NCBI RefSeq assembly: GCF_008298015.1
Contig: NZ_VTPX01000003.1
Coordinates: forward strand, 1 to 36,289
Length of the DNA stretch: 36,289 bases
Direction: 5' to 3'
DNA from: Salinicola corii
Lineage (GTDB): Bacteria; Pseudomonadota; Gammaproteobacteria; Pseudomonadales; Halomonadaceae
The position numbers and the translations under genes are program-made. The notes below the pieces were generated by a model, which made no database searches, was not told the DNA's origin, and was given only the letters and a program-made list of their open reading frames with translations. This document shows positions 17,915 to 25,662 of this stretch, one piece after another (within the stretch, counting starts at the first letter, position 1; the number at the start of each line of letters is the position of its first letter).

Positions 17915-18568
17915 ATGTGTATGTCTAAATGCCCTGTTATTTCAATACACTTGCCAAAATGCGCGGGGTCATCTCTGAGAAATACCTTGAAAGAAAAAAT
18001 GAAAGATGAGGCTTATTTAGACTATGGTGATAGAATTACAGATGTAAGTTTTGAAGCCAAACAAACTCGGGCTAAAAGGAAGTTGCAGTTTTTGACTGAT
18101 TACCAGTCTAGCCATAAAGCTAAAATTATTCATGGGCATTTCTATGCGACAAAATACCTGGATATATTTCCTAATGCGCAATATGTAACTATAGTAAGAG
18201 ATCCCAGAAGTTTGGTGCCAAGTTACTATTCTTATCTAAAGAGGTCTCGTCAGAACAATTACCTTACAAGATTTGCTAAAAACTGTTCGTCATTAGAGGA
18301 ATTTATTGATCACGAGTGGTTTCAAAACATTGTCTCCAAGCAGTTGTATCCATTAGATATTTCTAGTATGTGCTTGGTTGGAGTTCAGCAAAAATATAAT
18401 GAATATCTAAAGCGACTTTCAGAGATAGTAGGAGTCGCTCTTGAAGAGGTTAATGAAAATGTGAACCCTAAGGGTCCCGAGTACAATTTGCCTTCAGGTT
18501 TAGTGGCCAGAATCGAAGCCAATAACTCTGATGATATGGAGCTATATTTTAAAGCTCTAAATCAATAA
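17915..18568 (+). CDS. Sulfotransferase (Sulfotransfer_2-like, carbohydrate type)
   Basis: This is a predicted PAPS-dependent carbohydrate sulfotransferase of 217 residues. ISIHLPKCAGSSLRNTL (10-26) is the HIPKTAGT-type P-loop of the heparan/chondroitin/HNK-1 sulfotransferase superfamily. KIIHGHFYATKYL supplies the GHF block, and YVTIVRDPRSLVPSYYSYLKR holds R95 and S103 at the canonical eight-residue spacing for 3'-phosphate binding. The start is ATG 17915, with AGAGG at 17905-17909; Met3 is an alternative. It is AT-rich and flanked by gene-poor spacers. It is the clearest of the three sulfotransferase-like genes, and the last intact one before the insertion sequence. Confidence 0.85.
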   Translation: MCMSKCPVISIHLPKCAGSSLRNTLKEKMKDEAYLDYGDRITDVSFEAKQTRAKRKLQFLTDYQSSHKAKIIHGHFYATKYLDIFPNAQYVTIVRDPRSLVPSYYSYLKRSRQNNYLTRFAKNCSSLEEFIDHEWFQNIVSKQLYPLDISSMCLVGVQQKYNEYLKRLSEIVGVALEEVNENVNPKGPEYNLPSGLVARIEANNSDDMELYFKALNQ

Positions 18569-18850
18569 TCATATTCTGTGCGTGTTGATAACATGTCAGC
18601 GCTATTACCATTCTGAATACCTTCGGTATGGTCGAATAGGGGGAGCTAATACTTGCCCTAGTTTATATTCGTAGTCAGAGTTCATGACCCTACACTTCGG
18701 TGTAGGTGAAGTGTCCCCCTCCATAGCTGCACATGGTAGGGTATAGTGCAGTCATCAGGTGGAAACCAGGGGGATTACGTTTTGTCTCCGCTCTCCGACT
18801 TGGGAAACTGATGCAAAAATAATGGACACTACTAGGGAGCAGTTGGATTA
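18569..18850. other. Gene-free spacer with nested inverted repeats, possible remnant of a mobile element
   Basis: No gene is visible. A TTCG-loop hairpin (18689-18695 with 18700-18706) competes with two other perfect 7-bp pairings: 18692-18698 with 18708-18714, and 18687-18693 with 18736-18742. AGTGTCC at 18710-18716 is repeated in inverse at 18824-18830 (GGACACT), an IS-end-like word. The stretch may be the relic of an older element next to the IS3 insertion. Confidence 0.35.
18848..18850 (+). repeat. Target-site duplication TTA, left copy
   Basis: TTA directly precedes the left inverted repeat and is repeated at 20107-20109 directly after the right one. A 3-bp duplication is normal for IS3-family elements. 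Confidence 0.7.
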
Positions 18851-18877
18851 TGATCTTGCCCACCGACAGTGGACACC
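18851..18877 (+). repeat. IS3 element left inverted repeat
   Basis: This is a 27-bp end starting TGATCTTGCCCACCGACA and finishing GTGGACACC, the inverse of the right end apart from mismatches in the central six bases. Confidence 0.85.
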
Positions 18878-18910
18878 TCGTTAAGACAGTACGCTGAGAC
18901 GAGGTTACCC

Positions 18911-19210
18911 ATGACAAGGCAAGTCGCTTCGATGAAGAAGGTCCGCAACCGACACTCCTCGGACTTCAAGACTGAAGCCCTGGCGCTCGCTGATCGCGTT
19001 GGTGCTACCACAGCCGCTCGGGAGTTAAACCTGCAAACCAGCCAGCTTTATCAGTGGCGAGCCAAAGCCCGGCAGAAGGCGAACACGTCCGAGCGTGAGC
19101 AAGCGTTGGCCGAGGAGAATGCGCGACTCAAGCGCCAGCTCGCGGAGAAAGCAGAGGAACTTGAGATCGCAAAAAAAGCCGCGGTGTATTTTGCAAAGAG
19201 CCCGAAGTGA
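18911..19210 (+). CDS. IS3-family transposase OrfA (helix-turn-helix subunit)
   Basis: OrfA is 99 residues and is the DNA-binding part of the IS3 transposase. It has an N-terminal helix-turn-helix (RHSSDFKTEALALADRVGATTAARELN...SQLYQWRAKA) and a C-terminal leucine-zipper-like coiled coil (EENARLKRQLAEKAEELEIAKKA). The start is ATG 18911, with GAGG upstream; an earlier in-frame GTG at 18869 lies inside the inverted repeat and is unlikely. The run of seven A and a G at 19171-19178 is a classic -1 slippery site. The -1 frame is open through to orfB, so an OrfAB fusion could once have been made. Confidence 0.92.
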   Translation: MTRQVASMKKVRNRHSSDFKTEALALADRVGATTAARELNLQTSQLYQWRAKARQKANTSEREQALAEENARLKRQLAEKAEELEIAKKAAVYFAKSPK

Positions 19211-20076
19211 AATACGCCTTCATCCATCAGCACCGTCAGGCGTTCTCCGTCCAGCGCCTTTGTCAGAGCGTCGGAGTCGCTCGTAGAGGCTATTACGCCT
19301 GGAGACATCGTGACGACGTGCCATCAGTCAGGCGTCACCGGCAAGCGGCTCTCGATCATCGGGTGGACAGCGCCTTTCATCGGAAGCAGGGACGTTCCGG
19401 CGCTCCCCGATTGACGCTGAACCTCAAAGACAACGGCTTATCGATCAACCGTAAAACGGTTGCTGCCAGTCTGCGCCGCCAAGGGCTTCGTGCCAGAGCC
19501 GCTCGTCGCTTCAAGGCGACGACGAACTCGCGGCACAACTTGGCAGTCGCACCCAACCTGCTGCTGCAGGACTTTTTGGCGGTAGCGCCCAATCAGAAAT
19601 GGGTCGGCGATATTATCTACCTGTGGACCGATGAAGGTTGGCTCTATCTGGCGGTGCTGCCCGACCTGTATTCATGCAAGGTCATTGGTTGGGCGATGCG
19701 CGAGCGCATGCATGACCGCGGAGCTTGTTGTTGACGCTCTGCAGATGGCGCTGTGGCGCCGCCAAATGCCGAAGGAGGTAATCGTTCACAGCGACCGGGC
19801 AGCCAGTACTGCTCGGCACTGTATCAGTCGATGCTGATCCGAAACGGTCTCCACTGCAGCATGAGCGCCAAGGGGAACTGTTACGATAATGCCTGTGCCG
19901 AGAGCTTTTTCCACAGCCTCAAAATCGAAGCCGTGCATGGTGAGCGCTTCCGAACGCGAGAGCAGATGCGCCGTCAGGTCTTCGAGTACATCGAGCTGGA
20001 CTACAACTGGCAACGCCGACACAGTGCTATCGGAATGATCAGCCCAGAGGCCTTCGAGGCTCGAATGATCGCTTAA
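19207..20076 (+). pseudogene. IS3-family transposase OrfB (rve integrase), frameshifted
   Basis: OrfB starts at GTG 19207, overlapping orfA by 4 bases (GTGA). It carries the HTH_21 region (RHRQAALDHRVDSAF...) and the integrase core with the DDE residues in QKWVGDIIYLW, IVHSDR and NACAESFF. Two lesions break it. A 4-base duplication near 19706-19715 (ATGCATGACC where ATGACC is expected) leads to a stop at 19732-19734. A missing G near 19795-19800 then turns the expected SDRGSQYCS into another frame. The net +3 restores the original frame to the end at 20076. Because the stop lies between the lesions, no full-length DDE protein can be made. Confidence 0.9.
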
Positions 20077-20079
20077 GTC

Positions 20080-20106
20080 GGTGTCCACCAGTGCTGGGCA
20101 AGATCA
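20080..20106 (-). repeat. IS3 element right inverted repeat
   Basis: This 27-bp end is the inverse of 18851-18877 except in the middle six bases. TTA follows directly, as the right target-site duplication. Confidence 0.85.
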
Positions 20107-20214
20107 TTAAGCCTCGGAGGGGAAGTTGTTGCTATTAAAACAACTTTGTTATTTAAGATGCGCTTGCAATTAAAGGTGGCCCTGTGAAGGATATGAAAAA
20201 CGCACGGAGGTTCT

Positions 20215-21234
20215 ATGTTTAGTTTGAGACTAACTGTTGTGGTTGTGTTGTTTTTTTGCTTTGTCAATCAGGTGGCTGCTAATGATGAGATTTCTATAAA
20301 AAATGAAAAGTTTTTCAAGGGGGATTCCTTGTGGATAGCCGAAGGAGTAACGCTGGTTGGACGTGTTTCTCCTGCTGAGGTTGCGAAAAATAAGAAATTT
20401 TACGCTAAGGCGCGTGAAAAATATGGAGATGAGTTATTAAACTCTATCGGTGATTATGGAGCCGATCTGGTTCGATTCCAGGTGAGTCAAGGTGGTTTGG
20501 ATCCACAGTCCCCTATCTATGAAAGGGAGTATGTGGACGAGATAATAGAGTCTATTAAGCAGACTAGAGATGCTGGATTCAATGTCATTATATCTATGCA
20601 ATGGCAGGGGCCTTCTGGTTCTCGAGACGAGGGAGGCTTACCAACATACACAACTAGAAGGGCGTGGCAGCAGATCGTAGATGATTTTTCTGATGACAGA
20701 GGTGTACTGCTGGAAGTTTTTAATGAACCAAAGCTACACAAAGCTTCCCCTAAAAATTGGAGAATTTGGAAAAAATCTATGCAAGGTTTGATTGATTACT
20801 TGCGTGAAAAAGGGGCTCAGAACGTTCTTCTTGTTGACGGATTGAAATCGGCGCATGTACTGGAGGGCGCGCCAGAGCTGGATGATCCATTGGGACAAAC
20901 TGCTTATGCTGTGCACCCTTACCTCGATAAAATCAACCAAACGCAAAAGCAATGGGATAAAAATTTTGGAAATTTTGCTGATACACATCCTGTAATGGCA
21001 ACAGAATTTATGGCATATGCCAACAGGGGGTGTCGAAATTCCCTACCTAATGATACGAAAGAACTACTTGAGTATCTAAAAGGGAAAGATATTGGTCTCG
21101 TTCTCTGGGCTTTTGATGTGGGGAATATTAAGAAAGGATCTAAGTATACAACTTTTGACAACTTGTCTTGTAAAAAAGGAGAAAGAAAAGGCGGAGCCGG
21201 TCAGATGATCCATGAGTATTTTACTGGTAAATAG
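20215..21234 (+). CDS. Secreted glycoside hydrolase family 5 (cellulase-like fold)
   Basis: This is a predicted exported endo-acting glycosidase of 339 residues. A signal peptide (about 1-22, hydrophobic core VVVVLFFCFVNQVAA) precedes a TIM-barrel with GH5 hallmarks: ADLVRFQVS early, VLLEVFNEP with the acid/base E171, an AYAVHPYL block, and MATEFMA with the nucleophile E264. The start is ATG 20215, with CGGAGG at 20205-20210. It is AT-rich like the glycan genes left of the IS, so it was probably part of the same acquired island and later separated by the insertion. In a polysaccharide locus it may trim or release the polymer. The true substrate cannot be read from sequence. Confidence 0.88.
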   Translation: MFSLRLTVVVVLFFCFVNQVAANDEISIKNEKFFKGDSLWIAEGVTLVGRVSPAEVAKNKKFYAKAREKYGDELLNSIGDYGADLVRFQVSQGGLDPQSPIYEREYVDEIIESIKQTRDAGFNVIISMQWQGPSGSRDEGGLPTYTTRRAWQQIVDDFSDDRGVLLEVFNEPKLHKASPKNWRIWKKSMQGLIDYLREKGAQNVLLVDGLKSAHVLEGAPELDDPLGQTAYAVHPYLDKINQTQKQWDKNFGNFADTHPVMATEFMAYANRGCRNSLPNDTKELLEYLKGKDIGLVLWAFDVGNIKKGSKYTTFDNLSCKKGERKGGAGQMIHEYFTGK

Positions 21235-21735
21235 GGCCAAAGCCAATGCCGGTTTGCAACAATCTCCGTGCTGTACTTTTCCTTCAGCGCTGCCAGTAGC
21301 CCTATATAGAAACCTTTTTCTGGGTCGTAATTATTCAGGTAGCCGACGCCATGGAGATGAACGATGTCCGCATTCAACAAGGAGGCAAGCTGGTTTCCGA
21401 GTATTTCTCCAGCCCGCGCTTTTCGATGAACGTATAGCGACGAATGACCTGTTCCCAAAAGCTGATACCGACATAGCTTTTGGCGACCTGGACCAGGTCG
21501 TCCAGAAACTGGTCCTGGTTTTTCCCCTGGGCGTGCGGGCCATGCAATTTCCTGGCATTCTCCACCAGATTTTCATAGAAGGTGATGTGACAGCCTTCGG
21601 CATGGTCCTCGAAGAACTTCAGCCATCCTCTGACGGTCAGCTCGTCTCCGTAATTGGGCTCTCCCGCGCCGCTATAATCAAACGTTCCATTCTTCCGTGT
21701 ACGGGCAACTGCTAATTCTGTTGCAGGATGTTTTC
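21235..21735 (-). pseudogene. Remnant of a polysaccharide pyruvyl transferase-like gene
   Basis: The minus strand translates to a recognisable but broken protein. One frame (about 21735 to 21400) gives LAVARTRKNGTFDYSGAGEP followed by NYGDELTVRGWLKFFEDHAE, with the N-terminal NYGD signature of pyruvyl transferases (CsaB/PssK-type, PF04230). It runs to a stop near 21373 after RRYTFIEKRGLEKYSE. Another frame continues with GNQLASLLNADIVHLHGVGYLNNYDPEKGF, like the 'H-GGGYLN' block of the family, and ends at the GH5 stop codon. So there is at least one frameshift near 21395-21420, and the 3' half is missing. Pyruvyl transferases add ketal pyruvate to exopolysaccharides, so a lost decoration step is likely. 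The family call rests on these two motifs. Confidence 0.6.
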
Positions 21736-21904
21736 ATAAACGGAAGTCGTTGGGAATAGAAAAGGGGAGGTGGGGTTATAGGAAATACCCATAACCATTT
21801 CATCAGGGTTGATATGGCAATGGAAACCGGTGTCGATGTCTGTGTTTTCCACCGCCGGTTCCTGCTGAGTATCGAGCAGGAATCGACGGTTTTTCATGGA
21901 AATT
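21736..21904. other. Spacer left of the minus-strand pair, one doubtful small frame
   Basis: A 61-codon minus-strand frame (21897-21712, starting MKNRRFLLDTQQEPAVENTD) fills this gap. It lacks a ribosome binding site and matches nothing I recognise. It may be decayed coding sequence related to the adjoining pseudogene. Confidence 0.35.
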
Positions 21905-21929
21905 CGGCGAAGATCGTCTCTCTTCGCCG
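21905..21929 (-). terminator. Terminator-like hairpin after the helical-repeat glycosyltransferase gene
   Basis: Perfect 9-bp arms (CGGCGAAGA at 21905-21913, TCTTCGCCG at 21921-21929) with a 7-base loop lie 19 bases past the stop of the minus-strand gene. The T-tail on that strand is weak. Confidence 0.6.
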
Positions 21930-21947
21930 CATCTGGAGATCATACAG

Positions 21948-24368
21948 TCACGCGGTAATGAATTTCCGCATGTCGATGTCTGCTGTCTTGTGGGTTGCGT
22001 TCCAGTGCCGTTTGGATTTTTTGTGAGGTAGCGCTATATGAACCTGGACTTCCTTGCGTAATACCTGGGCTGGCAGAATGGCAATCCGTTCTTTCGGTGT
22101 GCTGGTATTCGTACGGATTAGATAGTGGGCCACGGCGCGTGTTAGCAACCCCGGCCCCGTTTTACCCCAGGTATTATCATTGTCGCGGCCAAGCAGGGCC
22201 TCGCGTGCCATTTCCGAAGCCAGCACGATAGCGGGGTGATTGGGAACGCAGGCGAGAGCGTTGTTCGCCAGCACATCGAAGGGCTCCAGAAAGCACACCA
22301 TACCGGCATCGGGGGGAAGAAGGTTGCTCAGCTTGCCATAAAGATAGTCATCTGCATCGGCATAGAACCCACCATAGTGGCGTAGGTAGCAGAGCCGGAA
22401 AAAGTCAGCGCTTTCCGCAATATTGTTGGCCAACCGGAAAGCTTGCTCGTAGTCCTGGCCAAAAGTTTCTCTCAGAAAGGTTTTGGCTTCGCCACTATCA
22501 AAGCGTTTGTACTCGATACCTGGACGTCTCGACCAGGAGTGCATGATCTCCGTCACGGCTTGTGGTGGCGTTTTTTCATTCCAGTATTGCCCAACTCTGA
22601 GTGGAATGAGTCGTGTGCCAGCCGTGGTTGTCGGAGAGGGAGTGTCTTCGAAACGGCGCCGGATCACCGAGCTGGCAGCATGAACGTAGTTCGTGGCGAG
22701 CATATCGTGTTTTTCCGGCGGTAGAGCTGCTTGCTCGCGCCGGTAGAGTACCAGGTCATTCAGTAGATTCCCGATCTGTGATACCGAGAAATGGCCTGAT
22801 GCCATCGGGTTGCCCGGTCCCTTTCGTTGTCCTTCTTCGATAACCGCGTAAGCTTCCTCTTCCCGCCCCAGCATGATCAATATCCGTAGGTGTAAATCTC
22901 GAATGCCATTGGCTGATCTGTGTGGGTGGCTCGCTCGCTCGAGTACGGCCTTGGCGGCTTCCGCTTGCCCAATCTCGAGTAGGCTATGGGCACGGATCCG
23001 CGTGAATGGCATGCGTTTGGCGGGGGGGATCGGCCCTCGGATCGCCTCGAGAGCCTCTTGCGGGTGTCCGGATTCCCGCAAGAAGCGCGCATGCTGTAGA
23101 CGCAGCTCCGGATCTTCCGGCCAGCGCCGGCGACAGAAGCGAAGGTAGCGCAAGGCAAAATGATAGGAATTGCCCGCCCACAGGATTTGAATGATGTTGT
23201 GAGCCTCGGGTAGCGTGCGGCATTTGCGGGGTTCGCGCAGCTTGTCCAGTGCACCCTTTGGGCCTTCGACGGACAAGGCGAACTGTGCGGCAAGAAAGGC
23301 GTGTTTGGATTCGGGGATATATTGCAATAGCCGCGCGGATACGGCGTCGACCTGATGACGGTCTATCGACAGCAATGCTTTCCGAAAGAGTGCATTGGCA
23401 ACCTGGGCGGTGCGCGGCCCTGCCAACATGATCTCCGCCAGGGTTTGATTGGCGATGACTGAGAGGCCGAATCGTTCGGCCTGGTTGAGCAGCGCTAGCT
23501 TGTCCAGCTCCGTCAATTGGCTGGAGTGGTTTGCCAGGAACTCGATAGATTCACGGCACGTGACGGCCAGTTCGGGTTGCGTAGTGAGTTTGACCGCTTG
23601 TAGCAGCTCCACGGCATCCGTCGAGGAGACCTCGAGATTGTTTTGTGCTCTCGTTAGAAGGGCACTCAGTGCCGAGGTATGTTTGTCACCGGTTTCCATG
23701 CCGGTGTTGGCCTGCATCAACTGCATGACGCGAGCCTGGCGGTGTTCCGGATGATGTTTCAGCAGATGGTCGATGACGCTTTTTGCTGCCCGTAGACGGC
23801 CATGGGCTCGATAGAAGTTGGCACACGCCATCTGAACTTCGGCTTTATCGAACCAGCGTTTTCTCAACGGACGTAGAGCCTTGAGGGCCGGCAGGGTTCG
23901 GCCTAGATCTCGAAGGATCTGAAATTTTTGTAACCGCAGTCGGAAGTTGTTGGGCCAGCGGGGGATAGCCTGGTTGATGCGCCATAGCGCTCGCTTCGGA
24001 TTGCCGGCGAGGGCTTCTATGCGTGAGTCCAAGGCCCGCAACATGGGAGCATTGGGGCGCGCCTCAATGGCTTGGGCAGATCTGGCCTGCGCGACATCGA
24101 TTCTCCCCTGGACAATAGCGGTGCGAATCCATAGGTGCCACACGTCCGGTTTGGGATTGCCTGTTTGAATGGCATCACGGAGCAGGGCTTCCGCTAACTC
24201 CACTTCTCCATCGGCCATGGCGCGCTTTGCTTTCTGCAAAGGTGTGGGAGAAGGGGATGAGGCGTTTGGGGTAGCTGGGATAGGGCCTTCAGCTTTGTCG
24301 GGCATGAGCGAACACTTCTTCTTTCGGGCTGTCTGCCTGGAGACACAGAAAAATCGGCCAGACACCAT
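21948..24368 (-). CDS. Helical-repeat (TPR-like) protein with C-terminal DXD glycosyltransferase domain
   Basis: This 806-residue protein has two parts. Residues ~45-540 are alpha-helical repeats resembling TPRs (for example AMADGEVELAEALLRDAIQT, FYRAHGRLRAAKSVIDHLLKHHPEH, HARFLRESGHPQEALEAI). Residues ~560-800 form a Gly_transf_sug-type transferase with SADFFRLCYLRHYGGFYADADDYL, the DXD being D671-A-D673. It is distantly like the transferase at 5445. ATG 24368 gives the full frame; Met22 (24305) is equally possible, because the first 21 residues look neither conserved nor like a signal peptide. It lies 55 bases after the Hint-domain gene on the same strand, so the two probably form an operon. 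A repeat-plus-transferase layout may mean protein glycosylation or polysaccharide assembly; the substrate is unknown. Confidence 0.8.
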   Translation of the reverse strand: MVSGRFFCVSRQTARKKKCSLMPDKAEGPIPATPNASSPSPTPLQKAKRAMADGEVELAEALLRDAIQTGNPKPDVWHLWIRTAIVQGRIDVAQARSAQAIEARPNAPMLRALDSRIEALAGNPKRALWRINQAIPRWPNNFRLRLQKFQILRDLGRTLPALKALRPLRKRWFDKAEVQMACANFYRAHGRLRAAKSVIDHLLKHHPEHRQARVMQLMQANTGMETGDKHTSALSALLTRAQNNLEVSSTDAVELLQAVKLTTQPELAVTCRESIEFLANHSSQLTELDKLALLNQAERFGLSVIANQTLAEIMLAGPRTAQVANALFRKALLSIDRHQVDAVSARLLQYIPESKHAFLAAQFALSVEGPKGALDKLREPRKCRTLPEAHNIIQILWAGNSYHFALRYLRFCRRRWPEDPELRLQHARFLRESGHPQEALEAIRGPIPPAKRMPFTRIRAHSLLEIGQAEAAKAVLERASHPHRSANGIRDLHLRILIMLGREEEAYAVIEEGQRKGPGNPMASGHFSVSQIGNLLNDLVLYRREQAALPPEKHDMLATNYVHAASSVIRRRFEDTPSPTTTAGTRLIPLRVGQYWNEKTPPQAVTEIMHSWSRRPGIEYKRFDSGEAKTFLRETFGQDYEQAFRLANNIAESADFFRLCYLRHYGGFYADADDYLYGKLSNLLPPDAGMVCFLEPFDVLANNALACVPNHPAIVLASEMAREALLGRDNDNTWGKTGPGLLTRAVAHYLIRTNTSTPKERIAILPAQVLRKEVQVHIALPHKKSKRHWNATHKTADIDMRKFITA

Positions 24369-24423
24369 CCATAGCGCCTGACCGAGACTTGCTCAACTGG
24401 TCAATGTGTTTGTGTTCGTCCCT

Positions 24424-25662
24424 TTAGGAGGCTTGCGCTACTGCCAATGTGCTCTCCATGCCGAGTCGCTGACGCAGGCTCATCGGCACCTGGCGGCGAG
24501 ATGAGATGCGCGGCCGGGGCATTTCCACAACCCGAGTCTCGGCACCATATAGCGCTTCGTACTCGGCATAGTTGTCGAAGACCTTCCGATCGACATAGTC
24601 GATGTACGTCTCGGATTCGGTACCGTTGGCGATAATGACTTTGTGACCTTCTGTCTCGATATGGTAGTAGGTCACGGTCTCAGTCATTTCGTTCCATGGC
24701 ATGAAGTCGATCGAGCTGCCATTGACCAACGCCGCTGCGTTGATGACCAGACCATCGACGACCATTCCATGGCTCGCGGTAACGACCAGATCCCGATTCG
24801 GCATATCCTCGCCAAGCGCTCCCTGCTTGATACGCACGGGCTGAAGCTTCTGTGCCGCGACAACGTTACGCACACTCTGACGTCCGACCCACTTGACCGG
24901 GACTTGCTCGCCGGTATCGGTCAGGAGCATGTCACCGATAGCAAGCGACTCGACGGCAACTTCACCATCAGGCGTGGCGATCATGGTGCCCTTGGCGAAG
25001 CAGACGACTTCTCCCGGATAGGTGAACGAGTCGCCGTTCAGGTAAGCATCGGGGTCTTCCAAGTATGCTTCGTAATCTTCCTGGGACATCTCGATGGCAG
25101 CGTTGACCTGAGTCCCAACCGCTGCATTACCTTGGGTCAAATGGAGGGCACCGTCTCGGTAAGCGTCCTGGGGGTTCAGGATCCCGCCTTCATCCAGACT
25201 CCAATCTCCGCCGCCGAGATTGATCTGGTCGCCAGCTTCCGCTCCCGTAACATTGAAATTGTAGCTATCCAGCAGCCCCACGTCCGGCTTGTTGAACGTG
25301 AAGGAGCCAGGGCCTTCTCCAGAGAAGTCGACATCGTAGCTATTCAGGCCGTTTAAGCCACTAATGGAAGATGCATCCAACGTCGCGCTACTTTCACCCT
25401 CGATGCCGAACGTTGTGCCATTGAGTGCACTTGCGTTGATCAAGCCTTGGTCAAGCGTGAAATTGCCGCCATTGGTTACGGTGTAGGTGGGAGACGCGCC
25501 GGCTTGAATCCCAGCCACGCTATTAACGGTAGCGTTGACACCGTCAACAATCAGCTCATGGTCGCCCAGCGCTGTAATGTCGAGGGTGTTGTCCTGATCA
25601 GCGTTCTCCTCCGAGATTGTGGTTGTCCCGGTTCCCCCAAGATCTAGATTGAGTAAAGCCAT
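24424..25662 (-). CDS. Hint-domain (hedgehog/intein) protein with beta-rich N-terminal region
   Basis: This is a 412-residue protein. Residues 1-215 are rich in Gly, Thr, Asn and Asp and look like a secreted beta-structured passenger (LLNLDLGGTGTTTISEENAD and onward; GDQINLGGGDWSLDEGG). Residues ~218-385 are a Hint_2-type domain: VVCFAKGTMIATPDGEVAVE with the reactive C221, RDLVVTASHGMVVDG with H298, and VTYYHIETEGHKVIIANGTESE. Hint domains break the peptide bond before the cysteine by an N-to-S acyl shift, so release or lipid/sugar attachment of the N-terminal part is possible. No classical signal peptide is seen; type I export is conceivable. The ribosome binding site AGGGAGA precedes ATG 25662. 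It is first gene of a two-gene minus-strand unit. Confidence 0.85.
   Translation of the reverse strand: MALLNLDLGGTGTTTISEENADQDNTLDITALGDHELIVDGVNATVNSVAGIQAGASPTYTVTNGGNFTLDQGLINASALNGTTFGIEGESSATLDASSISGLNGLNSYDVDFSGEGPGSFTFNKPDVGLLDSYNFNVTGAEAGDQINLGGGDWSLDEGGILNPQDAYRDGALHLTQGNAAVGTQVNAAIEMSQEDYEAYLEDPDAYLNGDSFTYPGEVVCFAKGTMIATPDGEVAVESLAIGDMLLTDTGEQVPVKWVGRQSVRNVVAAQKLQPVRIKQGALGEDMPNRDLVVTASHGMVVDGLVINAAALVNGSSIDFMPWNEMTETVTYYHIETEGHKVIIANGTESETYIDYVDRKVFDNYAEYEALYGAETRVVEMPRPRISSRRQVPMSLRQRLGMESTLAVAQAS

Larger units (their letters stand above)
18851..20106 (+). mobile_element. IS3-family insertion sequence, 1256 bp, transposase inactivated
   Basis: The element begins TGATCTTGCCCA and ends TGGGCAAGATCA. 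Its terminal inverted repeats are 27 bp (18851-18877 and 20080-20106), matching at the outer 12 and inner 9 positions with a divergent 6-base middle. TTA is duplicated at both edges. It carries overlapping orfA and orfB in the usual IS3 arrangement, with an A7-G slippery run for frameshifting. OrfB is broken twice, so the copy cannot move on its own. It separates the last sulfotransferase gene from the GH5 gene. Confidence 0.92.

Noticed and set aside
19577-19588. ops-like sequence GGCGGTAGCGCC in the IS transposase
   Set aside because: It matches only 10 of 12 positions and lies in the middle of a mobile-element coding sequence, so chance is the simplest explanation.
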